Shown here piece after piece: positions 24,311 to 32,609 of a DNA stretch of 64,000 nucleotides (position 1 is the stretch's first letter; each line of letters begins with the position of its first letter). Under the pieces are notes generated by a model. That model saw nothing but the letters and a program-made list of their open reading frames with translations. It ran no database searches and had not been told where the DNA came from. Position numbers and translations under genes: made by a program. The stretch comes from Actinoplanes sp. TBRC 11911 (GTDB taxonomy: Bacteria; Actinomycetota; Actinomycetes; Mycobacteriales; Micromonosporaceae), in contig NZ_JABBNC010000018.1 of assembly GCF_012933445.1 (NCBI RefSeq), forward strand, positions 1 through 64,000, read 5' to 3'.

Positions 24311-25323
24311 TGCGCGTCGGACTGATCGGCCTGGGCCGCATCGGCGTGTTCCACGCCGCCACACTGCACGCCCTCGGCTTGGATTTGGTGGTCACCGACG
24401 TGCGCACGGACGCCGTCGACCGGATCGTCACGGAGTTCGGGGCCGAGCCCGCGAAGGACCCGGCCACGCTGCTGGCCGCGGGCCTCGACGGCGTGGTGGT
24501 CGCCACCAACACGGACAGCCACCCGCAGCTCATCCTCGCCGCCGTCGAGGCGGGCCTGCCGGTCTTCTGCGAGAAGCCGGTGGCCCGCGGCGCCGAGGAG
24601 GCCGCCGAGGTGCTGCGGCACTGCGCCACCGCTGACGTGCAGATCGGCTACAACCGCAGATTCGACCCGGCGATCCAGGCCGCCCGTGCCGCGGTGCGCA
24701 GCGGCGAGCTGGGCACCCTGCACACGGTCCGGTCGACCACGTTGGACCCGGCGCCGCCCCCGGACGACTACCTGCGCGGCTCGGGCGGCATCTTCCGGGA
24801 CTGCGCGGTGCACGACTTCGACACGATCCGATACGTGACCGGCCGCGAGGTCGTCGAGGTGTACGCCACCGGCAGCACCCGCGGCGCCCCGGTGTTCGCC
24901 GAGATCGGCGACGCGTCCACCGCCTCGGCGATCCTCACGCTGGACGACGGCACCCTCGCGGTCGTCTCGAACACCCGGTACAACGGCCGCGGCCACGACG
25001 TACGCCTGGAGTTGCACGGCAGCCGGGACAGCGTCGCGGCCGGCTGGGAGAACCGGCTCCCGTTACGGTCCCTGGAACCCGACGCCACGTTCCCGGCCGG
25101 CCGGCCGTACGACTTCTTCCTGGACCGCTTCGCCACGGCGTACCGGCGCGAGCTGTCCGCCTTCACCCGGATGGCGGCCGGCCTGTGCGAGAGCCCGTGC
25201 ACGGTGGCCGACGCGGTCGAGGCCGGCTGGATCGCCGAGGCCTGCACGATCTCGTTTCACGAGCGCCGCCCGGTGATGCTGAACGAGCTCAGAACACGAC
25301 CGGGGGCGCGTTATGCGGCGTGA
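24310..25323 (+). CDS. Gfo/Idh/MocA family oxidoreductase (inositol dehydrogenase-like)
   Basis: A 337-residue NAD(P)-dependent oxidoreductase. It opens with the Rossmann motif GLIGLGRIGVFHA, has the family EKP motif (FCEKPVARG) near residue 95, and the IGYNRRFDPAIQ stretch. A C-terminal alpha/beta substrate domain follows (GGIFRDCAVHDFDTIRYVTGREV with its catalytic HD). It resembles myo-inositol 2-dehydrogenase (IolG) but could act on other cyclitols or sugars. It is coupled to the SDR gene upstream. Its final 35 bases overlap the end of the convergent LacI gene. Confidence 0.9.
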   Translation: MRVGLIGLGRIGVFHAATLHALGLDLVVTDVRTDAVDRIVTEFGAEPAKDPATLLAAGLDGVVVATNTDSHPQLILAAVEAGLPVFCEKPVARGAEEAAEVLRHCATADVQIGYNRRFDPAIQAARAAVRSGELGTLHTVRSTTLDPAPPPDDYLRGSGGIFRDCAVHDFDTIRYVTGREVVEVYATGSTRGAPVFAEIGDASTASAILTLDDGTLAVVSNTRYNGRGHDVRLELHGSRDSVAAGWENRLPLRSLEPDATFPAGRPYDFFLDRFATAYRRELSAFTRMAAGLCESPCTVADAVEAGWIAEACTISFHERRPVMLNELRTRPGARYAA

Positions 25324-26305
25324 TGACCTGGACCGCTGACGGATTGGTGCGGATCGGGCCGGGCAACGCCCCCTGCGCCTGCATGATCGCGTGACAGGCG
25401 CGGCGCATGTCGGTGCGCAGGTCGTGGTGCAGCACCGCGGACAGCTTCCGGTCGCGCAGCAACGCCGTGTTCGACGGGTCGAGATCGTGCGCCACGAAGA
25501 CGTCGTACGTGCGCCCCTGCGCCGCGAACGCCGCCACCACCGCGTCACTGCCGCCCGCACCGGCGTACAGGGAATAGATCGCCCGCACCGTCGAGTGCAC
25601 GGACAGCAGCTCACGGATGCCGTCGCGTACGGCGTCCGGGCGATCCTCGGCGTCGACCACCTCGAACAGGCGGCGCGCGCGCATCTCGGCCCGGAAGCCG
25701 CGCTCCCGCTCGTCCTCGCCGCGGAACGAGCCGTGCCCGCGCACCACCAGCACGTCCCCGGCCCGATCGGCGAGCCACTGCTGCACCAGATAGGCGGCGG
25801 TGGTGCCGGCCGCGACGTTGTCCAGACCCACGTACGCCACCCGCGGTGAGCCGGGCAGATCGGTGACCAGGGTGACCAGGGGGACGTCCAGCCGGCTGGC
25901 GGCGGCGACCACCTCGGGGACGTCCGGCGCCTTCAGGATCACGCCGTGCGAGCGGCCGCGGCGCACCCGGTCGAGCACCGCCACGACATCCCCGGCCGAC
26001 GGCCCGTCCAGCAGGTGGAAGCGGCAGCGGACCGCGGCCGGGCGCAGCGCCGGCAGTTCCGCCTCGAGCGCGGCCCGCACCGTCCCGGAGAACCGCGGCG
26101 GCGCCTGCACGATCACGTCGATCATGAAGGTGCGGGCGCCGAGCCGGACCTGCGACCGCTGCCGATCAAGGTCGTCGATGGCCTGCCGCACCTCGCGCAC
26201 CGTGCTCTCGCGCACCCCGCCGCGCCCGTGCAGCGCGCGGTCCACGGTGGCCTCGCTCAGCCCGGCCTGGGCCGCGATCTCGCGAATCCGGAACGGGTGC
26301 TTCAT
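25289..26305 (-). CDS. LacI family transcriptional regulator
   Basis: A 338-residue LacI-type repressor: HTH at residues 5-50 (RIREIAAQAGLSEATVDRALHGRGGV) and a periplasmic-binding-protein-like effector domain at about 62-335 (FMIDVIVQAPPRFSG ... RVAYVGLDNVAAGTTAAYLVQQW ... IYSLYAGAGGSDAVVAAF). The TVDRALHGR variant in the HTH is typical of inositol- or polyol-related LacI members. It is divergent from the PhyH gene and convergent with the Gfo/Idh gene, so it probably controls both sides. ATG 26305 gives the family N-terminus. Confidence 0.9.
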   Translation of the reverse strand: MKHPFRIREIAAQAGLSEATVDRALHGRGGVRESTVREVRQAIDDLDRQRSQVRLGARTFMIDVIVQAPPRFSGTVRAALEAELPALRPAAVRCRFHLLDGPSAGDVVAVLDRVRRGRSHGVILKAPDVPEVVAAASRLDVPLVTLVTDLPGSPRVAYVGLDNVAAGTTAAYLVQQWLADRAGDVLVVRGHGSFRGEDERERGFRAEMRARRLFEVVDAEDRPDAVRDGIRELLSVHSTVRAIYSLYAGAGGSDAVVAAFAAQGRTYDVFVAHDLDPSNTALLRDRKLSAVLHHDLRTDMRRACHAIMQAQGALPGPIRTNPSAVQVITPHNAPPVVF

Positions 26306-26326
26306 CCCGTACACGATGAGGGGTTT

Positions 26327-26341
26327 TTGAGGTCTTCTCAA
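26327..26341. promoter_or_regulatory. Inverted repeat, candidate LacI operator
   Basis: TTGAGGTCTTCTCAA (TTGAG-N5-CTCAA) lies in the 73-bp gap between the divergent LacI and PhyH genes, 25 bases before the PhyH -10 box. Confidence 0.45.
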
Positions 26342-26366
26342 GGGTCTGCGGGCGCGCCGCCGACCA

Positions 26367-26372
26367 TAGCCT
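26367..26372 (+). promoter_or_regulatory. -10 box of the PhyH gene, leaderless
   Basis: TAGCCT ends six bases before ATG 26379. Confidence 0.55.
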
Positions 26373-26378
26373 GAGCCC

Positions 26379-27494
26379 ATGACATCCTGGTTCACCGCGG
26401 CGGACTGCCGCCTGGAGGACTTCCGGGCAGTCTGCGAGCAGAAGACGGAACTGACCGACTACCCGCATGCCGACGACGTCATCGACAACGTCCTGATTTA
26501 TCCGGGCAAAATGCCCAACAGCAAAGAGATTCAGGCCGAGCTCGTACGGGCGTTGATGGACGGACCCGGCGTGGTGGTCTTCGCGGGCGCCTTCGACGGT
26601 GCGGTCGTGGACCGGGCGACCGCCGTGTTCCACGAGCTCATCGCCGAGCAGAAGGCGGCCGGGGTGACCGGCGGCGACCACTTCGCGAAGCCCGGCGCCA
26701 ACGACCGCGTCTGGGGCGCGCTCGACAAGTTCGCGTTACGTGACCCGGCCGCGTTCGCCGCCTACTACGACAACGACACGCTCGCGCTCGTCTGCGAGGC
26801 TTGGCTGGGCACCGGCTATCAGGTGACCTCGCAGGTCAACGTGGTCAACCCGGGCGGGGTCGCGCAGGTGGCGCACCGCGACTACCACCTCGGGTTCATG
26901 TCCCAGGAGCAGGCGCTGCGCTATCCCGCGCACATCCACGCGCTGTCACCGGTGCTGACGCTGCAGGGCGCCGTCGCGCATGTGGACATGCCGGTGCGGA
27001 CCGGCCCGACCCTGTACCTTCCGCACTCGCAGAAGTACCCGCCCGGCTACGTGGCCTTCCACCAGCCCGAGTTCACCGAGTATTTCGACGGGCACCACGT
27101 GCAGCTGCCGCTGTCCAAGGGCGACGCCGCGTTCTTCAACCCGGCCCTGTTCCACGGCGCCGGCACCAACCGCTCCACCGACGTCCGCCGCATGGCCAAC
27201 CTGCTGCAGATCTCGTCCGGCTTCGGCCGCGCGATGGAGACGGTAGACCGAGAGGCGATGCTGCTGGCCCTCTACCCCACCTTAAGCGGATTTGTCGGGC
27301 AGACTGAGAATGTGATCGCCGCGTCCGCCGAGGGCTACGCGTTCCCGACCAACTTGGACCACGACCAGCCGATCGGCGGCCTGGCCCCGCAGACCCAGGC
27401 CGACCTGGTCCGCCAGGCGCTGGCGGAGCGCTGGGACACGTCCCAGTTCGAGGAGGCGCTCCGGGCCCAGACCCGCCGCCGCGCCGCCGGCTGA
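26379..27494 (+). CDS. Phytanoyl-CoA dioxygenase (PhyH) family oxygenase
   Basis: A 371-residue Fe(II)/2-oxoglutarate-dependent oxygenase of the PhyH family. The metal triad can be read as H-x-D in VAHRDYHLGF (about residues 167-169) and the distal histidine in ALFHGAGTN (about residue 263), with a downstream Arg in STDVRRMAN for 2-oxoglutarate. Longer than many PhyH members, with an N-terminal helical cap. It is under the divergent LacI gene and next to the SDR-Gfo pair, suggesting hydroxylation of a sugar- or polyol-derived compound. Two TTA codons (one at 26736). A strong terminator follows. Confidence 0.85.
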   Translation: MTSWFTAADCRLEDFRAVCEQKTELTDYPHADDVIDNVLIYPGKMPNSKEIQAELVRALMDGPGVVVFAGAFDGAVVDRATAVFHELIAEQKAAGVTGGDHFAKPGANDRVWGALDKFALRDPAAFAAYYDNDTLALVCEAWLGTGYQVTSQVNVVNPGGVAQVAHRDYHLGFMSQEQALRYPAHIHALSPVLTLQGAVAHVDMPVRTGPTLYLPHSQKYPPGYVAFHQPEFTEYFDGHHVQLPLSKGDAAFFNPALFHGAGTNRSTDVRRMANLLQISSGFGRAMETVDREAMLLALYPTLSGFVGQTENVIAASAEGYAFPTNLDHDQPIGGLAPQTQADLVRQALAERWDTSQFEEALRAQTRRRAAG

Positions 27495-27517
27495 CCGCCG
27501 GGATCCGCGAAGCAGCA

Positions 27518-27560
27518 GCAGGTGCCTCCCACCCGGAATCGGGCGGGAGGCACCTGCGTT
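27518..27560 (+). terminator. Terminator after the PhyH gene
   Basis: GCAGGTGCCTCCC and GGGAGGCACCTGC form a perfect 13-bp stem (27518-27530 and 27545-27557) with a 14-base loop, followed by GTTTGG. Confidence 0.85.
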
Positions 27561-27747
27561 TGGTTTCACCAGGTTCGACGTCAGCCAGTGATTCCTCGGG
27601 TCCCCGCCGTGGCGCGCTGTGGCAGGCGGCGGCGTGGCTCCGTGATCGCACATCTGCGGTGACGACGCTGTGCCCGAGGTCGCGCATGTCGCGCCTCGAC
27701 CGCCACCCCCTAGCCACGGTCGATACGAGCGACGCCGATCGTCAGTT

Positions 27748-27889
27748 TCACCGCTTCTCCGCGCCCAACGCCGGTAGCGACGTTGCCGCTACTCGGATGT
27801 CCGCCATGATCGCAAGCCTGTGCACGAACAGTCGGGCGACATCATTCGCCTCGTTGTCGAGAGTGATTTTCCATAGCGGAGATCCCCGC
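27748..27889 (-). pseudogene. Possible frame-shifted C-terminal tail of the 27890-29368 gene
   Basis: A second minus-strand frame, open from 28032 to 27748, overlaps the end of the neighbouring gene and continues past its stop with protein-like sequence (WKITLDNEANDVARLFVHRL, then MADIRVAATSLPAL). It looks more natural than the last 30 residues of the annotated frame (AIKRVRRSVCHRHESAW). A one-base indel near 27920-27980 would join the two. It could also be a separate small gene, but it has no ribosome binding site. Confidence 0.4.
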
Positions 27890-29368
27890 CTACCACGCAC
27901 TCTCATGCCGATGACAAACGGACCGGCGAACGCGTTTGATAGCAACCTCTTTCTTTTGCCCGGGCAGTTGAACGGTGTGGGATTCAGAGCTTTGGGTGAA
28001 GGCGCGCAGAATGTGTCGTGCCCGGCTGGCAATTTTGTCGGGCTGGTCGTTTTCGTCGAATGTCACCGGCGGTGCACGAACCGGGTCGTTGGTGGTGCGT
28101 TTTCGTGGGCGGATACCGCGATCGAGGCGTTGCCGCCGACGTGTCTCGGATGACGTTTCAGAAGTTCCTTGCGTACCCGGGCGGGCGCTTTCCGGCGAGT
28201 GGGTATCGCATGGCACGACGGCGACTGCCTGCCGCGCGGCTGCTAGGGGTCGTGCCTGGCTGGTCCTCGAGGCCGGCATGGTGGGCGCAGCCGGTGGTTG
28301 TTGTCCTGTGATCGGTTGCGGCCCGGCCGCCTCGGGGTTGATCGATACCGGCTCGGGCATCGTGTGCTTGGCTGGCGGCCGCTCGCGCCGCTGTGCTGGG
28401 CCCGACGCCGGCCGGGCGGCCGCGGACTCGACCGGTAGCGACACGTCCAGGTCGGAGGTCACCAGCGCCGAGCCACCCACCTCGGAGGTCACCAGCGCCG
28501 AGCCACCCACCTTGGAGGTCACCAGCGCCGCGCCACCCACCTTGGAGGTCACCAGCGCCGAGCCACCCACCTCGGAGGTCACCAGCGCCGAGCCACCCAC
28601 CTCGGGTTCGGGCACCGAGGCCCCGGCCGCCGCTTCGACGCGTTCAGGTTCGAGCTCACCCGCCTCAGAATCGCCGGGAGCAGAATCACCGGGCTCGGGT
28701 TCGCGAGGCTCGGGTTCGCCGGGCTCGGGCTCAACCGCCTCAGGTTGGCGGGGCTCGGGTTCGCCGGGCTCGGGTTCGGGTTCGCGGGGCTTGGGTTCGC
28801 GAGGCTCGGGTTCGCCGGGCTCGGGCTCAACCGCCTCAGGTTGGCGGGGCTCGGGTTCGCCGGGCTCGGGTTCGGGTTCGCGGGGCTTGGGTTCGCGGGG
28901 CTTCGGGTCGGCGGGTTCGGGTTCAACCGCCTCGGGTTCGCGGGGCTCAGGTTCGGCGGGCTCAGGATCGGTGGGCACGAAGTCGGTCAGTTCGGCAGCG
29001 GCAGGCCGGCCGTTGGAGCCTGCCGACAGCTCCGGCCGCGGGTCGGCGGGAACCGGGTGCCCGCGGGTCGCCCGCACGGGCGGCAACCGGCCCGGACCGC
29101 TCGCACCGGCGGGCGCCGGCCGGCCGGCTGGCGATGGTCGTTGGCCTGCGCCTGCGCGCTTGCCCCAGGCTGCGAGAATTTCGGCGTCGTCGGGCACCTG
29201 ACCGTAGAGCCGGCGAAGCTTGCGCGCGTGTCGCTGCGCCAGCCCCCATCGCCGGTGCCGGGCATGCTCGACACGAAACTCCTCGGCCTCCGCCGAATAG
29301 TTGCGGCGCTTTGTCGTGTCACGCATGACGGCCAGTTGAGCCGCCGAGAAAAGCTGAAGCTGCCCCAT
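27890..29368 (-). CDS. Repeat-rich Pro/Glu protein with conserved-looking N-terminal domain
   Basis: A 492-residue protein of unknown function. Residues 1-72 are a basic helical domain (MGQLQLFSAAQLAVMRDTTK, then EEFRVEHARHRRWGLAQRHARKLRRLYG). The middle is low complexity: Pro-Glu repeats of the type EPEPGEPEPREP (about residues 130-240), then five 10-residue repeats of VGGSALVTSE or variants (about 255-305). The C-terminus is basic and may be frame-shifted (see 27748-27889). It has no signal peptide or membrane helix. The repeat section probably varies in length between strains. ATG 29368 is chosen because the conserved-looking domain starts there. Confidence 0.65.
   Translation of the reverse strand: MGQLQLFSAAQLAVMRDTTKRRNYSAEAEEFRVEHARHRRWGLAQRHARKLRRLYGQVPDDAEILAAWGKRAGAGQRPSPAGRPAPAGASGPGRLPPVRATRGHPVPADPRPELSAGSNGRPAAAELTDFVPTDPEPAEPEPREPEAVEPEPADPKPREPKPREPEPEPGEPEPRQPEAVEPEPGEPEPREPKPREPEPEPGEPEPRQPEAVEPEPGEPEPREPEPGDSAPGDSEAGELEPERVEAAAGASVPEPEVGGSALVTSEVGGSALVTSKVGGAALVTSKVGGSALVTSEVGGSALVTSDLDVSLPVESAAARPASGPAQRRERPPAKHTMPEPVSINPEAAGPQPITGQQPPAAPTMPASRTSQARPLAAARQAVAVVPCDTHSPESARPGTQGTSETSSETRRRQRLDRGIRPRKRTTNDPVRAPPVTFDENDQPDKIASRARHILRAFTQSSESHTVQLPGQKKEVAIKRVRRSVCHRHESAW
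28440..28612. repeat. 30-bp tandem repeat inside the Pro/Glu gene
   Basis: GAGGTCACCAGCGCCG followed by AGCCACCCACCTCG recurs about every 30 bases, five to six times. The period is a multiple of three, so copy-number change keeps the frame. Confidence 0.9.
28650..28978. repeat. Long Pro-Glu coding repeat with 99-bp higher-order unit
   Basis: The unit GGCTCGGGTTCG recurs throughout. A larger block that begins CAGGTTGGCGGGGCTCGGG (near 28741 and 28840) is duplicated almost exactly at a spacing of 99 bases, again a multiple of three. Confidence 0.8.
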
Positions 29369-29765
29369 GAATAAATTGTCCCGCGTGGCCACCTCCGCCG
29401 GTCAGTATTCGATCTCCGCGCCTTTTCGGTAGATGAAAATTCCCGGCCGAATCAGTGATATGCCGAAATTTGCGAAGCCGATGGTAAAACCCCATCAGAA
29501 CCGATGCAAAAGCTTCCGTCGTCGACGACGCTCGCCGACCCGGCTACCGACTTCACCGTGCCCGGCACCATTTTATCAGCGCCCGGATCTGCCGCCGAGT
29601 GGGCACGTTGGCTGGGGTGGTTTGTGACCGATATTGCTGTGCCGACAGGGCGTTGCCGCCTCGATCGTTTGTTTCCTCCCGAGTGGGAGCACGGTTAAGG
29701 TCACGGTGCAGAAGAAAGCCTACGGACGAAGATCCGATTTGCCCGCCGTTCTTACCGTGTTGGGC
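29369..29765. other. 397-bp divergent gap of lower GC
   Basis: Between the divergent Pro/Glu gene and PH-like gene. Parts, such as 29430-29520, are clearly poorer in GC than the neighbourhood. A 64-residue open frame at 29504-29698 lacks a ribosome binding site and is not called. It should hold both promoters. Confidence 0.45.
29753..29758 (+). promoter_or_regulatory. -10 box of the PH-like gene, leaderless
   Basis: TACCGT ends seven bases before ATG 29766, which supports this start over the longer open frame upstream. Confidence 0.45.
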
Positions 29766-30215
29766 ATGATCCGCATGGTGATCCGTCCGCGTGTTCAGGT
29801 CGCGGTCCTGCTGGTGTGCTTCGGCGGGTTCTTCTTGATCGGCGTGGCGATGTTCGGCGATGGGGAGATCCTGGCCGAACGCGAGTGGTTCGGCATCGCG
29901 ATCGCGTGCATGACCGTCGTACTCGGCGGCGCCGGCATCTGGCGGACTCTACGGCTCGGGGTTGTGATCGCCTCGGACGGACTTCGAGTCCGCAGCCTCG
30001 ACAGCCGTGACCAGTTCACCGCGTGGAGCGAAGTCGAGTCGATCGAGTGTCAGCAGGTGGACGAACGGGCGGGTCTGCCGATCTACGCGCCCGTCATCCG
30101 CCTTCCCGAATTCGTCATGCCGGTCATGGCGCTCGGCACTTACTCGAGGAAGGACGCCGAGCGCAAGACCGAGCTGTTGCGGAGCATGCGCGCCGCGGAT
30201 CCCGCCATGCAATAA
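29766..30215 (+). CDS. Small membrane protein with PH-like domain
   Basis: A 149-residue protein with two transmembrane helices (about residues 7-27, VQVAVLLVCFGGFFLIGVAMF, and 38-62, WFGIAIACMTVVLGGAGIW), then a beta-rich domain (VVIASDGLRVRSLDSRDQFTAWSEVESIEC) typical of the bacterial PH-like family found in actinobacterial membrane proteins. The role is unknown. Start chosen from the -10 box and the hydrophobic N-terminus. Confidence 0.7.
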   Translation: MIRMVIRPRVQVAVLLVCFGGFFLIGVAMFGDGEILAEREWFGIAIACMTVVLGGAGIWRTLRLGVVIASDGLRVRSLDSRDQFTAWSEVESIECQQVDERAGLPIYAPVIRLPEFVMPVMALGTYSRKDAERKTELLRSMRAADPAMQ

Positions 30216-30231
30216 CGCGAGACGGGCGCAA

Positions 30232-30258
30232 CGGCCAGGTCCATGCAGGACCTGGCCG
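30232..30258. terminator. Bidirectional hairpin between the PH-like and DUF349 genes
   Basis: CGGCCAGGTCC and GGACCTGGCCG pair perfectly over 11 bases round the loop ATGCA, between two convergent genes. Confidence 0.7.
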
Positions 30259-30320
30259 GTGCGAAGCGGGAAGGCGCCGGCCGGGCTCGGAGGCACGGAC
30301 GCGACGCGAAAATGATCTGG

Positions 30321-31529
30321 TCAGTTGGCCTGTTCGGCCAGGGACAGGAACTGCCGCTTCGACGAGAGCGCCTGCTCCGCCTCCTTGATGCGGCGGGCGT
30401 CGCCGGCCGCCTGGGCGCGGGCCAGGCGCTGCTCGGCCTCGGCGACCTGCTCGCGCATCTGCTGCAGCAGCGGGTTGTCCTGGGGGCTGGTCTTGCGCCA
30501 GGCCGAGTCCATCGCGACCCGGATGCGGTCCTCGGCCGCGCGCCAGCGGCGGTCCAGCGACGCCGCGTTCTCGCGGGGCACCCGGCCCGCGTCGTGCCAG
30601 GCGGCCTGGGCGTCGCGGAGCTTGTTCTGCGCGCCGCGCGGGTCGGCGTCGATGTCCAGTGCCTCGATCTCGGCGAGGATGGCCTGTTTGCGGTCGAGGT
30701 TGCCCTTGTATTCGGCGTCGCGGGCGGAGAAGACCTCGCTGCGGCGGGTGAAGAACGCGTCCTGTGCCGCCCGGAACCGTTCCCAGAGGCGCTGCTCGGC
30801 GTCCTTCGCGGCGCGCGGCGACGCCTTCCACTCGGTCATCAGTTCCTTGAGCCGGTTCGCGGTGGCCGACCACTCGGACGATTCGGACAGGCTCTCGGCC
30901 TCGGTGACCAGCTCCTCCTTGGCGGTCTGCGCCTGCTTGCGCTGGCCGTCCAGGGTGGCGAAGTGGGCGCCGCGGCGGCGGGTGAAGCTGTCCCGGGCGG
31001 TCGCGAACCGCTTCCAGAGCTCGCCGTCGGTCTTCTTGTCGACGCCGCGGACGGCCTTCCACTCCTCGAGGATCTCCTTGAGGCGGTCGCCGGCGGCCTT
31101 CCAGCCGGTGGAGTCGGCCGCGATCTTCTCGGCCTCCTCGACCAGTGCGGTCTTGCGGGCCAGCGCCTCGGTGCGGGCGACCTCACGGGCCGCACGCGCC
31201 TCACCGGCCTTCTCGTCGGCCAGCGTCGCGAGGCGGTCCAGCCGCGCGGCCAGGCCGTCGATGTCGCCGACCACGTGCGCCTCGTCGAGCGTGGTGCGCA
31301 GGCGCTTCACGCTGGAGAGCGAGTGCGACGCGTCGGCCGCGCCGGACTTGAGGCGGGCCTCGACCAGGTCGACCTCGGTTACCAGGTCCTCGAAGCGGCG
31401 GGCGAAGTGGGCAAGTCCCTCCTCCGGGGTGCCCGCCTGCCAGGAGCCGACCACGCGGTCGCCCTCCGCGGTCTTCACGTACACGGTGCCGTCGGCATCC
31501 ACGCGCCCGAAGGCCGTCCAGTCGCTCAT
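30321..31529 (-). CDS. DUF349 domain-containing protein
   Basis: A 402-residue, largely helical protein with tandem DUF349 repeats (ADSTGWKAAGDRLKEILEEWKAVRG, then SESSEWSATANRLKELMTEWKASPR, then IDADPRGAQNKLRDAQAAWHDAGRVPR). Each repeat carries the family pattern W-x(8)-L-x(4)-E-W-K. Function is not established; it is a coiled-coil-rich cytoplasmic protein usually found near miaA in actinomycetes, as here. The start is ATG 31529 with GAGG upstream; a longer open frame exists. Confidence 0.85.
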   Translation of the reverse strand: MSDWTAFGRVDADGTVYVKTAEGDRVVGSWQAGTPEEGLAHFARRFEDLVTEVDLVEARLKSGAADASHSLSSVKRLRTTLDEAHVVGDIDGLAARLDRLATLADEKAGEARAAREVARTEALARKTALVEEAEKIAADSTGWKAAGDRLKEILEEWKAVRGVDKKTDGELWKRFATARDSFTRRRGAHFATLDGQRKQAQTAKEELVTEAESLSESSEWSATANRLKELMTEWKASPRAAKDAEQRLWERFRAAQDAFFTRRSEVFSARDAEYKGNLDRKQAILAEIEALDIDADPRGAQNKLRDAQAAWHDAGRVPRENAASLDRRWRAAEDRIRVAMDSAWRKTSPQDNPLLQQMREQVAEAEQRLARAQAAGDARRIKEAEQALSSKRQFLSLAEQAN

Positions 31530-31697
31530 GACCTCATCCTCGTTCTCCCCGGCGTCGCCGACCCCCATCGGCCGGGACACCGCCATAGCGCAGTTGAACG
31601 CCGAAGTTTTCTCCAGGGCATTCTTTCTCGCGCATTGTCACAGGTCCAACCCGGTTAGGGGGAAGCGCCCGCCGATGACCGTGACAGAACAGTGTCC

Positions 31698-31703
31698 TAC
31701 GGT
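31698..31703 (+). promoter_or_regulatory. -10 box of miaA, leaderless
   Basis: TACGGT ends six bases before GTG 31710. This fixes the start codon of miaA downstream of the first possible one. Confidence 0.55.
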
Positions 31704-31709
31704 TGCTCA

Positions 31710-32609
31710 GTGCCGAACGGAACCGTTCCGCGGGTGATCACCGTCGTCGGGCCCACGGCGGCGGGCAAGTCCGCCCTCAGCCTCGCCCTGGCCCATGAGC
31801 TGGGCGGTGAGGTGGTCAACGCCGATTCGATGCAGCTCTACCGCGGGATGGACATCGGCACGGCCAAGCTGAGCGAGACGCAGCGCGAGGGCGTCCGGCA
31901 TCACCTGCTCGATATCTGGGATGTGACGGTCCCGGCCGCCGTCGCCGAATATCAGACACTTGCGCGCGCAGCTATTGACGACATTCTGGCGCGGCGCCGG
32001 GTGCCGCTGCTCGTCGGCGGCTCCGGCTTGTACGTGCGGGCGGTGCTGGAGGAGTTCGACTTCCCGGGCACCGACCCGGAGATCCGGGCCCGCCTGGAGG
32101 AGGAGCTCGCGGCGGTCGGCGCGGCACCCCTGTACGAGCGGCTACGGCGCTGGGATCCCGAGGCCGCGTCGAAGATCCTGCCCTCGAACGGGCGGCGCAT
32201 CGTGCGGGCGTTAGAGGTCATCGAGCTGACCGGGCGGCCGTTCACCGCGGCCCTGCCGGAGCCGACCCCCTACTACGAGTCGCGCCAGATCGGGGTGGAC
32301 CGCGACGATCTCGACGCCCGGATCGAGCGCCGCGTCGAAATCATGTGGGCCGCCGGGCTGATCGACGAGGTGCGCTCGCTGCCGGACATTCGCTCCGGCC
32401 GTACGGCGAGCCGCGCGCTCGGCTATCAGCAGGCCATCGCGCAGATCGACGGCGAGATGACGGCCGCCGAGGCGATGGCGTCGACGGTGCAGGGCACGCG
32501 CCGGTTCGTGCGGCGGCAACGGTCCTGGTTCCGCCGTGACCCCGCGATCGTGTGGCTGGACGGGGCGTCGGACACACTCGTGGCGGATGCTCTGGCGGTT
32601 ACGGGATGA
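31710..32609 (+). CDS. miaA: tRNA dimethylallyltransferase MiaA
   Basis: A 299-residue enzyme that transfers the dimethylallyl group to A37 of tRNAs reading UNN codons; MiaB then thiolates and methylates it. The P-loop is GPTAAGKSAL near the N-terminus. NADSMQLYRGMDIGTAKL and the swinging-loop region DVTVPAAVAEYQTLARAAI are typical, and so is the LVGGSGLYVRAVLE motif. The start is GTG 31710, from the leaderless -10 box. Its stop overlaps the dapF start as ATGA. Confidence 0.96.
   Translation: MPNGTVPRVITVVGPTAAGKSALSLALAHELGGEVVNADSMQLYRGMDIGTAKLSETQREGVRHHLLDIWDVTVPAAVAEYQTLARAAIDDILARRRVPLLVGGSGLYVRAVLEEFDFPGTDPEIRARLEEELAAVGAAPLYERLRRWDPEAASKILPSNGRRIVRALEVIELTGRPFTAALPEPTPYYESRQIGVDRDDLDARIERRVEIMWAAGLIDEVRSLPDIRSGRTASRALGYQQAIAQIDGEMTAAEAMASTVQGTRRFVRRQRSWFRRDPAIVWLDGASDTLVADALAVTG

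Noticed and set aside
25289..25323. Sequencing error causing the overlap of LacI and Gfo/Idh genes
   Set aside because: Both proteins end with plausible C-termini of normal length, and tail-to-tail overlaps of this size occur naturally.
29504..29698. 64-residue open frame before the PH-like gene
   Set aside because: No ribosome binding site or -10 box, unusual composition, no recognisable domain.
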